Assembly (NCBI GenBank): GCA_016292015.1 | Contig: JAEEZY010000017.1 | Location: 50,623 to 114,622 of the forward strand | Length of the DNA: 64,000 nucleotides | Direction of reading: 5' to 3' | Source of the DNA: Bacteroidales bacterium | GTDB lineage: Bacteria; Bacteroidota; Bacteroidia; Bacteroidales; P3 | Shown: positions 36,025 to 44,011 of the stretch, in pieces | Layout: each line of letters starts with the position of its first letter | Position numbering within the stretch: position 1 is the stretch's first letter | The notes under the pieces: generated by a model | The model's input: only the letters and a program-made list of their open reading frames with translations | The model's database searches: none | What the model was told of the DNA's origin: nothing | Made by a program: the position numbers and the translations under genes

Positions 36025-36312
36025 GGTTGTTGGGTGATTAGTGAATGATGATTAGACAAATGAATAATGTTTAGTGAATTGTGATTGGTGAATAGTGATT
36101 TGACAAATGTTTTAATTAATATGTGATTTTGCAAAGATACGTTTTTTTTTGTGTTCATAGGGCGATTGTCGGTGGTCAGTTGGTGTGGAAATGGGCTTGT
36201 TTTGTGGGATTTGGCAGGGAAACGGGAGTTTTATGATGAGAAAAGGTTGTATTGAAAATCAAGTATTTAGTGAAATTTTAATATTTCTTAACACTATTTT
36301 AAAGCGTGAAAA
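36025..36312. other. Gap with short repeats and divergent promoters
   Basis: Between 36032 and 36110 there are repeated words such as GATTAGTGAAT and AATGTTTAGTGAATTGTGATTG. The minus-strand -7 box TATCTTTG (36132-36139) serves the nitroreductase gene. No gene seen. Confidence 0.6.
36132..36139 (-). promoter_or_regulatory. -7 box of the nitroreductase gene
   Basis: Minus-strand TATCTTTG. The upstream -33 region is A-rich and weak. Confidence 0.55.
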
Positions 36313-36342
36313 TTTGTTAAAATAAAATAAGTTGTACTTTTG
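36313..36342 (+). promoter_or_regulatory. Promoter of the lipoprotein pair
   Basis: TTTG at 36313-36316, an 18-bp spacer, then TACTTTTG at 36335-36342. It lies 58 bp before the first lipoprotein start. Confidence 0.75.
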
Positions 36343-36399
36343 CAGTACCAAAAAAGTGAATTTTTAATCAATCATTTATTAACTAAAACATTTAAAACA

Positions 36400-36888
36400 A
36401 TGAAAAAGATTTTTGCATTCTGCGCTGTGGCATGTGTTGCCGCTGCAATGTTCGTTTCATGCGGAAAAGCTGAGAAGGACGCTCTGACCGTTAAGTTCAA
36501 CAAAGAGCAGTGGACTGCTGAACAGGTTCTTGGTAACCAGGTTGGTGAGGTTCTTGGCATGGAAGCCTATGAGACCAACTTCAACGACAGAGAATGCGCA
36601 TCTGTGTATGGCACTCTGGGAACCACCGCTGGTTCTTACAACAACTATCTTTTCTACTACACAGCAAATGCTGATGATGTGGACGCTGAAGGTTATCCGA
36701 ATTGGGGTGTTGATTCCCACAGCCAGGAGATTACCGCTATCGACTTGGCCGCTCACACCATTGACGCTGAAGTCGTAGAGACCCTGAAGAAAGGCGAAGA
36801 CAATGCTGATCTGAAGATCACCATGAACAACGCTTCTTGGACTGTTGACACCGCTGTTGCAGTAAAAAACATTGCCAAAAGAAGATAA
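36400..36888 (+). CDS. Lipoprotein of unknown function
   Basis: 162 residues from ATG 36400. The signal reads KKIFAFCAVACVAAAMFVSC, a clear lipobox with Cys21. The mature protein is acidic and mixed. No family recognised. It shares its promoter with the next lipoprotein 35 bp downstream. Confidence 0.72.
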   Translation: MKKIFAFCAVACVAAAMFVSCGKAEKDALTVKFNKEQWTAEQVLGNQVGEVLGMEAYETNFNDRECASVYGTLGTTAGSYNNYLFYYTANADDVDAEGYPNWGVDSHSQEITAIDLAAHTIDAEVVETLKKGEDNADLKITMNNASWTVDTAVAVKNIAKRR

Positions 36889-36923
36889 TCAATTCACAAA
36901 AATAACTTTAAAAAAGAAAAAAA

Positions 36924-37268
36924 ATGAAAACGATCGTAAGAAACATCGCTCTTGCAGTTGCAGTTATGGGTCTTGCCGTGGCATGCAACAACAACAAACC
37001 CGCAGAGGAACCTATCGACAGCACTCCCGTTGAGGAGGTTGTTGAGGAGACCGTAGTGGAAGAGGCTCCCGTGGTCGCTGAGGCCGTTGAGGAAGCTCCT
37101 GCCGCAAAACCCGCTGCTAAGAAAGCTACCCCGAAAACCGAGGTTAAAGCTGACGAAGGTGGTGTATCAGTTTCGGCTGGCGATACCAAAGTCGAGGTCA
37201 ACGCTGGTAAACTCGAGGTTAAGACCAAGGATGACGGTACCGTTGCTGCAAAACCCAGACGTCGTTAA
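36924..37268 (+). CDS. Low-complexity Glu/Val/Ala/Pro-rich lipoprotein
   Basis: 114 residues. Lipobox MGLAVAC. After this the sequence is dominated by E, V, A, P and K (PVEEVVEETVVEEAPVVAEA) and ends in basic PRRR. Such proteins are probably extended linkers from the membrane. A terminator hairpin follows. Confidence 0.65.
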   Translation: MKTIVRNIALAVAVMGLAVACNNNKPAEEPIDSTPVEEVVEETVVEEAPVVAEAVEEAPAAKPAAKKATPKTEVKADEGGVSVSAGDTKVEVNAGKLEVKTKDDGTVAAKPRRR

Positions 37269-37298
37269 TAGACTCTGAAAGGTCTTAAATAAACCTGC

Positions 37299-37328
37299 AA
37301 AAGCGGCTACAAGCTTGTAGTCGCTTTT
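37299..37328 (+). terminator. Terminator after the lipoprotein pair
   Basis: AAAAGCG (37299-37305) and CGCTTTT (37322-37328) flank a CTACA/TGTAG inner stem with one mismatch; T-rich sequence follows. Confidence 0.7.
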
Positions 37329-37357
37329 GTTTTAGGAAAGTGTAACGAAAGAAATAT

Positions 37358-37792
37358 ATGAAGACGACAATCTGTTTTATATGTGCGGTGCTGTTGTTCT
37401 GCGGATGCGCAAGCGAAAAGGCTGCGGAGAAGAAGGCAGTGAAGAAGGTGGCATACGAATATATTTGGTCGCTGGCGAACTTTGATGTTAACCGAGCCGA
37501 GAAATATGCTTCGAACGAAACCAAGAAGGAGACGCTGGGAACAGCGAGAACCCTTATGGCCCAGACGGACAGGAAAGTGATAGAGCAGGACCTGCCGGCG
37601 AAGGTGAGGATCACGAACGTGAAACTGACGAGCGACACGACGGCGACGGCGGTGTGGCACAAGACGACGCCGAGGAAGAGAAACTCGAGAGAGATTGAGT
37701 TGAGAAAACGCAACGGAAAGTGGCAGGCATACGACTTGATAAAAAGACGCACGTCGGCACCAATGCCCAACGGCCGCGGAGGGAAAAAATGA
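37358..37792 (+). CDS. Small lipoprotein with DUF4878-like domain
   Basis: 144 residues. Lipobox FCGC at Cys19. The pattern AYEYIWSLANFDVNRAEKYAS, TAVWHKTTPRKRNSREIEL and RKRNGKWQAYDL resembles DUF4878/NTF2-like lipoproteins. The C-terminus is basic. Confidence 0.7.
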   Translation: MKTTICFICAVLLFCGCASEKAAEKKAVKKVAYEYIWSLANFDVNRAEKYASNETKKETLGTARTLMAQTDRKVIEQDLPAKVRITNVKLTSDTTATAVWHKTTPRKRNSREIELRKRNGKWQAYDLIKRRTSAPMPNGRGGKK

Positions 37793-37916
37793 TTTTTTGA
37801 CTTAAGAGGGCTGTAGGGCTAATAGGTTTAAGATGTCCAATTGGGCTAAGGGGTCCAATTGGACTTTTTTCGTCCCCGATTTGTTTTAGTTCCATCCCAC
37901 AAAGAGAAAAATTGTC

Positions 37917-38180
37917 GCCTACTTTTCGCCTACTTTTGTTTTACTTTTCTCCTACTTTTGGCCTACTTTTTTCCTACTTTTGGCCTACCTTTCTCCTACT
38001 TTTTGGTCTATTTTGCTTTTACTTTTGTTTTACTTTGCTCCGACTTTGCATTTACTTTTGTCCTACTTTAGACCTACTTCAGACCCACATCAGGTGTTTA
38101 CAGACCCTGTACAGAGCCTATACAGACCCTATACAGAGCCTACTTTGCGCCTATTCTGCGCCTATTCTGGACCTACTGTG
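37917..38180. repeat. About 24 units of an 11-bp degenerate tandem repeat (NNCTACTTTTG)
   Basis: Reading in blocks from 37917, 22 of 24 units are exactly 11 bp; one is 12 bp and one is 10 bp. The left part is T4-rich (CTACTTTTG), the right part drifts to CCTATACAG and GCCTATTCTG. Frames through it are repeat translations, not genes. It fills most of the 671-bp gap between the lipoprotein gene and the ferredoxin promoter. A run of nine G lies near 38200. Confidence 0.9.
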
Positions 38181-38377
38181 GTTTGACTGATAGACAAGAT
38201 GGGGGGGGAGGTACTGTTGGGGTTGCGAGCATGGGGGACTGTATTGTATGCAGGTGAAGCCTTAGGGTGTTTGCGGGGTTTGCTATATGACTATAGGGAT
38301 GTGGGGGGCATGGGATTCATAGTAGGTTGATTTTTAAAGATTAAACAGAGATGGCAGATGAGGTAAAAAAATTATAG

Positions 38378-38408
38378 TTGTATATAGAAAGAAAATTTCG
38401 TAACTTTG
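38378..38408 (+). promoter_or_regulatory. Promoter of the 2-oxoacid:ferredoxin oxidoreductase operon
   Basis: TTG at 38378-38380, a 20-bp spacer, then TAACTTTG at 38401-38408; 55 bp before the first start. Confidence 0.75.
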
Positions 38409-38463
38409 CAGTCCGACTTTGAAAGAAAGTATCAAATTTTATTAATCACATAAATCTAAAACT

Positions 38464-38682
38464 ATGGCATTTAAAGGACAAATCGTAATCGACACGGAGC
38501 GTTGCAAGGGGTGCGCAGTATGCCTCGCCGCATGCCCGGTGCAATGCATCGCACTGTCGAAAAATGTAAACGGCAAGGGTTACAACTACACCGAGACCGT
38601 GAATGACAAATGCATCGGATGCGCCAGCTGCGCTATGGTATGCCCGGACGGCGTTATCTCGGTTTACAAAATCAAGTGTTAA
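38464..38682 (+). CDS. 2-oxoacid:ferredoxin oxidoreductase, delta (ferredoxin) subunit
   Basis: 72 residues. Two CxxCxxxC...CP cluster motifs (CKGCAVCLAACP and CIGCASCAMVCP) bind two [4Fe-4S] clusters. It hands electrons from the catalytic subunits to free ferredoxin. First gene of a four-gene operon. Confidence 0.92.
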   Translation: MAFKGQIVIDTERCKGCAVCLAACPVQCIALSKNVNGKGYNYTETVNDKCIGCASCAMVCPDGVISVYKIKC

Positions 38683-38689
38683 ATTAGTG

Positions 38690-38782
38690 ATGAGTGAAAT
38701 GTGAATTGTGAAATGTGAAATGACAAATGTGATTATTCACGTTCCTGGAATCAAACACACTCACACTAATCACCAATCACGC
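38690..38782. repeat. Self-complementary short repeat array in the ferredoxin-alpha gap
   Basis: A left part of GTGATGAGTGAAATGTGAATTG-type words (GTGAA/GTGAT) is complemented by a right part with TCACACTAATCACCAATCAC. The gap could fold as a broken hairpin. Confidence 0.6.
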
Positions 38783-38803
38783 AAACAAAAAACAAAAAAT
38801 ACA

Positions 38804-39886
38804 ATGGCAAAAGAACTGAAACTGATGAAGGGCAACGAGGCTATTGCCCGAGCAATGATTGCCAGCGGTACGGACGGCTATTTCGGCTATCCTATTACCC
38901 CGCAATCGGAAGTTATGGAAACCCTTATGGCCGAAAAGCCTTGGGAGGAGACCGGAATGGTAGTCCTCCAGGCCGAGAGCGAGATGGCATCAATCAATAT
39001 GGTCTATGGCGGTGCCGCTACCGGCAAGAAGGTCGCCACATCGAGCTCGTCGCCCGGAATCTCGCTGATGCAGGAAGGTCTGACCTACCTCGCCGGCGCC
39101 GAAATCCCCTGCTTGGTGGTGAACGTGATGCGCGGCGGTCCCGGACTGGGCACCATCCAGCCTTCGCAGAGCGACTACTTCCAGAGCGTGAAGGGCGGTG
39201 GACACGGTGACTACCAGCTCTACACCCTCGCTCCCGCAAGCGTACAGGAGATGTACGATTTCGTCTTCGACGCTTGGGACATCGCTTTCAAATATCGCAA
39301 CCCTGTCCTCATCCTCTCCGACGGTGCTATCGGACAGTGCATGGAGAAACTCTACACCCGCGACTATGTGCCGCGCTGGACAGAAGAAGAGCGCCGCAAG
39401 AACGCTCCGTGGGGCACCTGGGGCAAACCCGCCAACCGTCCTCACAACATCATCACTTCGCTCGAACTCGACTCGGCCCGTCAGGAGGTGTTCAACCACA
39501 AACTCCAGGCCAAGTATGCCGAGATGAAAGAGAAAGAAGTCCGCTACGAAATGCTCAACTGCGACGATGCCGACTATATCTTCGTTGCTTACGGTTCGTC
39601 AAGCCGCATCGCCATGAAGGCTATGCAGATGGCACGCGAGAAGGGCATCAAGGTCGGTCTGTTCCGCCTCATCACCCTGTTCCCGTTCCCGACCAAACAG
39701 CTGGCCGATGTCGCCAAACACGTGAAGGGTATCCTCTGCGTGGAGATGAGCGCCGGTCAGATGATCGAGGACGTCCGTCTCGCAACCGAGTGCAACGTGA
39801 AGACCGAACACTTCGGCCGTTTCGGCGGTATCATCCCCACCCCGACCGAGGTACTCGAAGCACTTGAGAACAAGATTATAAAGTAA
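38804..39886 (+). CDS. vorB: 2-oxoacid:ferredoxin oxidoreductase, alpha subunit
   Basis: 360 residues from ATG 38804. KGNEAIARAMIASGTDGYFG, YPITPQSEVME and RGGPGLGTIQPSQSDYF are alpha-subunit signatures of the VOR/KOR class. It oxidises a 2-oxoacid such as 2-oxoisovalerate or 2-oxoglutarate to the acyl-CoA. The choice of substrate cannot be read from sequence alone. Confidence 0.88.
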   Translation: MAKELKLMKGNEAIARAMIASGTDGYFGYPITPQSEVMETLMAEKPWEETGMVVLQAESEMASINMVYGGAATGKKVATSSSSPGISLMQEGLTYLAGAEIPCLVVNVMRGGPGLGTIQPSQSDYFQSVKGGGHGDYQLYTLAPASVQEMYDFVFDAWDIAFKYRNPVLILSDGAIGQCMEKLYTRDYVPRWTEEERRKNAPWGTWGKPANRPHNIITSLELDSARQEVFNHKLQAKYAEMKEKEVRYEMLNCDDADYIFVAYGSSSRIAMKAMQMAREKGIKVGLFRLITLFPFPTKQLADVAKHVKGILCVEMSAGQMIEDVRLATECNVKTEHFGRFGGIIPTPTEVLEALENKIIK

Positions 39887-39892
39887 ATCGTT

Positions 39893-39976
39893 GATAAGTT
39901 GATAGGTTTATCCGTTGATAAGAAATCCGACGCGAAAAAACATATCAACATATCAGCATATCAACGTATCAACAAA
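39893..39976. repeat. Self-complementary short repeat array in the alpha-beta gap
   Basis: GTTGATAAGTTGATAGG and GTTGATAAG on the left are complemented by ATATCAACATATCAGCATATC and CGTATCAAC on the right. Confidence 0.7.
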
Positions 39977-39990
39977 ATAATTTGAAGAAT

Positions 39991-40839
39991 ATGAATCAAG
40001 ATATAGAAGCTCGCAAACAAGAGCTGTTGAACCAGGGTTACACCGAGGTTTACACCAAAACTAAAGTGCTCACCGACGCGGTCATGCACTATTGCCCAGG
40101 TTGCGGACACGGCACCACCCACCGCCTCGTCGCCGAAGTTATCGACGAGATGGGCATTCAGGACAATGTAGTAGGAGTATCGCCCGTAGGATGCTCCGTG
40201 TTGGCCTACAACTATTTCGACATCGATTTCCAGGAGGCCGCCCACGGTCGTGCTCCCGCGCTGGCTACCGCTGTGAAACGTCTTAACCCCGACACCTTCG
40301 TGTTCACCTATCAGGGCGACGGCGACTTGGCCGCTATCGGAACCGCCGAGACCATCCACGCTTGCAACCGTGGCGAGAACATCACCATGATTTTCGTAAA
40401 CAACGGTATCTACGGTATGACCGGCGGACAGATGGCTCCCACCACGCTGATCGGCATGAAGAGCGCCACCACGCCTTACGGCCGTCGCGTCGATATCAAC
40501 GGCTACCCGCTGCGTATCACCGAGCTCATCTCGACCCTGCCCGGCACATACTATGTGACCCGTCAGAGTGTGCAGACCCCCGCAGCTGTACGCAAAGCCA
40601 AAGCCGCTATCCGCAAAGCTTTCGAAAACCAGAAACTGAAGAAAGGTCTCAGCTTCGTCGAAATCCTCTCCAACTGCAACTCGGGTTGGAAGATGACTCC
40701 GGTACAGGCCAACAAGTGGATGGAAGACAACATGATGCCCAACTACCCTGTGGGAGACATCAAGGTTGACGGCAAACTCGTCGAGAACGTCGATGTGGCT
40801 CGCCTCGCAGTTGACCACCCGCTGAGCGTTATGCAGTAA
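39991..40839 (+). CDS. vorA: 2-oxoacid:ferredoxin oxidoreductase, beta (TPP-binding) subunit
   Basis: 282 residues from ATG 39991. The CPGCGHG cluster/TPP site motif is at the N-terminus. The thiamine-diphosphate motif is GDGDLAAIG, followed by NNGIYGMTGGQ. It decarboxylates the 2-oxoacid. The product goes to the gamma and alpha subunits. Confidence 0.92.
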   Translation: MNQDIEARKQELLNQGYTEVYTKTKVLTDAVMHYCPGCGHGTTHRLVAEVIDEMGIQDNVVGVSPVGCSVLAYNYFDIDFQEAAHGRAPALATAVKRLNPDTFVFTYQGDGDLAAIGTAETIHACNRGENITMIFVNNGIYGMTGGQMAPTTLIGMKSATTPYGRRVDINGYPLRITELISTLPGTYYVTRQSVQTPAAVRKAKAAIRKAFENQKLKKGLSFVEILSNCNSGWKMTPVQANKWMEDNMMPNYPVGDIKVDGKLVENVDVARLAVDHPLSVMQ

Positions 40840-40852
40840 AAATTAATAATCA

Positions 40853-40938
40853 GTGACGAGTGAATAGTGATGAGTGAATAGTCAAATGTAACGGTAGAGT
40901 TCAATTGTCTCATCACCAATCACCAACCACTAATCACC
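40853..40938. repeat. Self-complementary short repeat array in the beta-gamma gap
   Basis: AGTGACGAGTGAATAGTGATG on the left and CATCACCAATCACCAACCACTAATCACC on the right share complementary words (GTGAT/ATCAC). Confidence 0.6.
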
Positions 40939-40954
40939 TTAAAACAGAAAAACA

Positions 40955-41506
40955 ATGACAGAAGAAATAATCATAGCCGGATTCGGAGGACAGGGAGTTC
41001 TCTCAATGGGTAAGATTTTGGCCTATTCCGGAGTAATGCAAGACAAGGAAGTGAGCTGGATGCCCAGCTACGGTCCCGAAATGCGCGGTGGTACCGCCAA
41101 CGTGTCGGTGATTATCAGCGACGAGCGCATCAGCTCGCCCATCATCAACCAGTTCGACACCGCCATCATCCTCAACCAGCAGTCGCTCGACAAGTTCGAG
41201 AGCAGCGTGAAGCCCGGTGGCTTGTTGATCTACGACCCGAACGGCATCACCCATGAGCCCACCCGCAAGGACATCAGCATCTACAAGATTGCCGCCACCG
41301 CCAAAGCTCAGGAGATGGGCATCTCGAAGGTGTTCAACATGGTGGTTCTCGGTGGTTTCCTCAAGCTGAAACCCATCGTCGACAAACAGTACATCCACGA
41401 AGGACTGGAACACTCGCTGCCGCAGCGTCACTGGGGACTCATCCCGCAGAACGAAGAGGCCATCGAGATTGGTAAAGGCCTTATCGAACCCGTCCAGGTT
41501 CTGTAA
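40955..41506 (+). CDS. vorC: 2-oxoacid:ferredoxin oxidoreductase, gamma subunit
   Basis: 183 residues, IIIAGFGGQGVLSMGKILAY and SYGPEMRGGTANVSVIIS are the gamma-subunit signature. It binds CoA and completes the catalytic complex. A strong terminator follows 21 bp later. Confidence 0.93.
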   Translation: MTEEIIIAGFGGQGVLSMGKILAYSGVMQDKEVSWMPSYGPEMRGGTANVSVIISDERISSPIINQFDTAIILNQQSLDKFESSVKPGGLLIYDPNGITHEPTRKDISIYKIAATAKAQEMGISKVFNMVVLGGFLKLKPIVDKQYIHEGLEHSLPQRHWGLIPQNEEAIEIGKGLIEPVQVL

Positions 41507-41527
41507 GACATCTGTCCAGAACAGATA

Positions 41528-41565
41528 CAGAGCCGAGACCTTGCGGTCTCGGCTCTGTTTTTTTT
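41528..41565 (+). terminator. Strong terminator of the oxidoreductase operon
   Basis: CAGAGCCGAGACC pairs with GGTCTCGGCTCTG (loop TTGC), followed by eight T. Confidence 0.95.
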
Positions 41566-41617
41566 AAAGAATTGAGTTAGATTGAAAACTAGTGTTCCAC
41601 ATTTATAAAAAAATGAG

Positions 41618-41625
41618 TATCTTTG
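41618..41625 (+). promoter_or_regulatory. -7 box of the polyene synthase operon
   Basis: TATCTTTG, about 98 bp before the ammonia-lyase start. A weak -33 region is present. Confidence 0.6.
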
Positions 41626-41640
41626 CTACTTTAGTATGCG

Positions 41641-41663
41641 GAGTGTTTTAACACAAAACACTC
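41641..41663 (+). promoter_or_regulatory. Hairpin in the leader of the polyene operon
   Basis: GAGTGTTTT pairs with AAAACACTC across the loop AACAC (9 bp, perfect). No T-run follows, so it is not a simple terminator; it lies just after the likely transcription start. Confidence 0.5.
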
Positions 41664-41723
41664 ATTGTCACAGAGTTTCCAGTTCAGATGATTATTTTTT
41701 AAGTCATAAGTATATAAAAAGCA

Positions 41724-43244
41724 ATGATAAAAGTCAGTAATTTCACGCTCCCGATAGTGGAAAAAGTGCTCTTCGGAGGCGAGAAGATTGAAATCGACGC
41801 AAAGGTGCTGCAAGGCATTGACGATTGCCATGCTTTTTTGAAGGAATTCTCATCGGAGAAGGTCATATACGGCATTAACACGGGATTCGGCCCGATGGCA
41901 CAGTGGAGAGTGGATGACAAGTTCCTCTCGGATTTGCAGTACAACATCATACGTAGCCACTCGACCGGGGCGGGAGAACCGCTGGACGACATCTGCGTCA
42001 AGGCTGCTATGATTGCCCGTCTGGGTTCGATAATGCAGTGCAAATCTGGCGTACACCGCGAGGTGGCAGAACTGCTGGTGGCGTTTATCAACGAAGAGGT
42101 TTGTCCGTATATTCCCAGGCACGGGAGTGTGGGCGCGAGCGGCGATTTGGTGCAGCTGGCCCACATTGCGTTGACACTTATCGGAGAGGGGAAGGTACAC
42201 TATAAAGGCGAATGGCGCGAGACAAAGGGCGTGATGGAAGAGCTTGGGTTGAAACCCATTGGCATACATATCCGCGAAGGTCTCTCTATCACCAACGGCA
42301 CATCGGTGATGACAGGCATAGCCTGCGTGAACCAGCACTTTGCCGAGCGGTTACTCGACCTGTCGGTGCTGGCAAGCGTATGGATGAACGAGATAGCCGC
42401 AAGCTATAACGACTTAATGGCCGCACCGCTGAACGAATGTCGCCGCCACGAAGGACAGATAGAAGTGGCACGGAAAATGCGCGAACTGTCGGCAGACAGC
42501 AAATGTATGCTCAACCGTGAGCACGAACTTTACAACGGCGGTCACACCGAGGACACCACTTTCGGACACAAAGTGCAGCCTTACTATTCACTGCGCTGCA
42601 CACCACAGATAATGGGCCCAATATGGGAAACGCTGAAAAACACGGCAAGAGTTTTGGAAGAGGAGCTGCAGTCGGCGAGCGACAACCCAATAGTTGACCC
42701 CGAGACGAAGAACGTATATCACGGAGGCAACTTCCACGGCGACTACATCTCGCTGGAGGAGGACAAGGTGAAGATAGCGGTGGTGAGGATGGCGATGACG
42801 GCAGAGAGGCAGTTGAACTACCTGTTCCACGACCGCATAAACGGAATATTGCCACCGTTCCTGAACATGGGCGTATTGGGATTGAACTACGGAATGCAGG
42901 CCTGTCAATTCACGGCCACCAGTACAACGGCAGAGTGTCAGACACTGGCGATGCCGAACTACGTGCACAGCATACCGAACAACAATGACAACCAAGACAT
43001 AGTGAGCATGGGCACCAACACCGCGCTGCTGTGCAGACAAGTGATAGATAACTGTTATCAGGTGATGGCTATACATTTCATAGCCTTGGCTCAGGCGACA
43101 GATTGTCTGAAGAAAGCCGACAAACTGTGCAGCGAGTCACGGAAACACTATGACGCCGTGCGCGCTATCATACCAACCTTTGTGGAGGACACCCCATTCT
43201 ATGAGGAGATAGCGAAGGTGGAGAAATATTTAAGAGAGGTTTAA
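41724..43244 (+). CDS. Aromatic amino acid ammonia-lyase (tyrosine/histidine ammonia-lyase family)
   Basis: 506 residues, the same length as the tyrosine ammonia-lyase of Flavobacterium johnsoniae. The MIO cofactor tripeptide Ala-Ser-Gly is at residues 138-140 (VGASGDLVQL). Other signatures are YGINTGFGPMAQ, RSHSTGAG, NGTSVMTG and HSIPNNNDNQDIVSMG. Ser78-His79 occurs where FjTAL also has Ser-His. The gene is first in a polyene operon, so it probably makes 4-coumarate as starter. Histidine ammonia-lyase remains an alternative because hutU is in the same window. Confidence 0.85.
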   Translation: MIKVSNFTLPIVEKVLFGGEKIEIDAKVLQGIDDCHAFLKEFSSEKVIYGINTGFGPMAQWRVDDKFLSDLQYNIIRSHSTGAGEPLDDICVKAAMIARLGSIMQCKSGVHREVAELLVAFINEEVCPYIPRHGSVGASGDLVQLAHIALTLIGEGKVHYKGEWRETKGVMEELGLKPIGIHIREGLSITNGTSVMTGIACVNQHFAERLLDLSVLASVWMNEIAASYNDLMAAPLNECRRHEGQIEVARKMRELSADSKCMLNREHELYNGGHTEDTTFGHKVQPYYSLRCTPQIMGPIWETLKNTARVLEEELQSASDNPIVDPETKNVYHGGNFHGDYISLEEDKVKIAVVRMAMTAERQLNYLFHDRINGILPPFLNMGVLGLNYGMQACQFTATSTTAECQTLAMPNYVHSIPNNNDNQDIVSMGTNTALLCRQVIDNCYQVMAIHFIALAQATDCLKKADKLCSESRKHYDAVRAIIPTFVEDTPFYEEIAKVEKYLREV

Positions 43245-43267
43245 TTCAAAGTTTTAAGTTTAACATT

Positions 43268-43993
43268 ATGGAATATGCATTGGTAACAGGGGCTTCGAGA
43301 GGTCTTGGCCGGGCTATAGCAGAACGGCTGGCCAAGGACGGCTACCCTGTGATAGTGAACTATAACAACAGTGAGAAGGCCGCCCAAGAGGTAGTGGACG
43401 GCATAGTAGCTGCTGGAGGCAAGGCCGAGTTAATGAAACTCGACGTTGCGGATTCGAGCAAAGTGGACGTCGCGTTGGACTCGTGGATGGAAGCACATCC
43501 AGAGGATTATATATCGGTGCTGGTGAACAACGCCGGCATACGGCAAGACAACCTGCTGGTGTTCATGCAGGACGAGCAGTGGCAGAGTGTGGTGAGCACC
43601 ACGCTTGGCGGCTTCTTCTACCTCACACGCCGCATAGTGAAAAGCATGATGACCCACCGCAACGGAAGGATAGTGAACATCTCGTCGGTGTCAGGCGTGA
43701 AAGGCATGCCTGGGCAGTGTAACTATTCGGCTGCAAAAGCGGGGTTGATAGGTGCGAGCAAGGCATTGGCGCTGGAGGTGGCATCACGCAAGGTGACAGT
43801 GAATGTGGTGGCGCCAGGGTTCATAGCCACCGACATGACTGCAGAGTTGGATCAAGAGATGATAAAGAAAATGGTTCCGCTGGGACGAATCGGGAAGCCG
43901 GAAGAGGTTGCCTCATTAGTGTCGTTTTTGGCATCGAAGGAGGCTGCTTACATCACTGGGCAGGTGGTTTCGATAAACGGAGGAATAATATAG
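43268..43993 (+). CDS. FabG-type 3-ketoacyl-ACP reductase
   Basis: 241 residues. NAD(P) motif TGASRGLGRAIAE, catalytic Ser-Tyr-Lys (NISSVSG ... NYSAAK) and NNAGI. It reduces the keto group on ACP-bound chains in each round of polyene extension. Placed 23 bp after the lyase. Confidence 0.92.
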   Translation: MEYALVTGASRGLGRAIAERLAKDGYPVIVNYNNSEKAAQEVVDGIVAAGGKAELMKLDVADSSKVDVALDSWMEAHPEDYISVLVNNAGIRQDNLLVFMQDEQWQSVVSTTLGGFFYLTRRIVKSMMTHRNGRIVNISSVSGVKGMPGQCNYSAAKAGLIGASKALALEVASRKVTVNVVAPGFIATDMTAELDQEMIKKMVPLGRIGKPEEVASLVSFLASKEAAYITGQVVSINGGII

Positions 43994-44011
43994 AAAAGCG
44001 AAAAGCGAGGA

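Noticed and set aside
37917..38180. CRISPR array
   Set aside because: Units are 11 bp with no spacers and no cas genes are present in the window.
37859..38190. Small open frames rich in F, T, Y and L
   Set aside because: They are translations of the 11-bp repeat.
41724..43244. Simple hutH annotation
   Set aside because: Operon context and similarity to FjTAL favour an aromatic amino acid ammonia-lyase for polyene synthesis.
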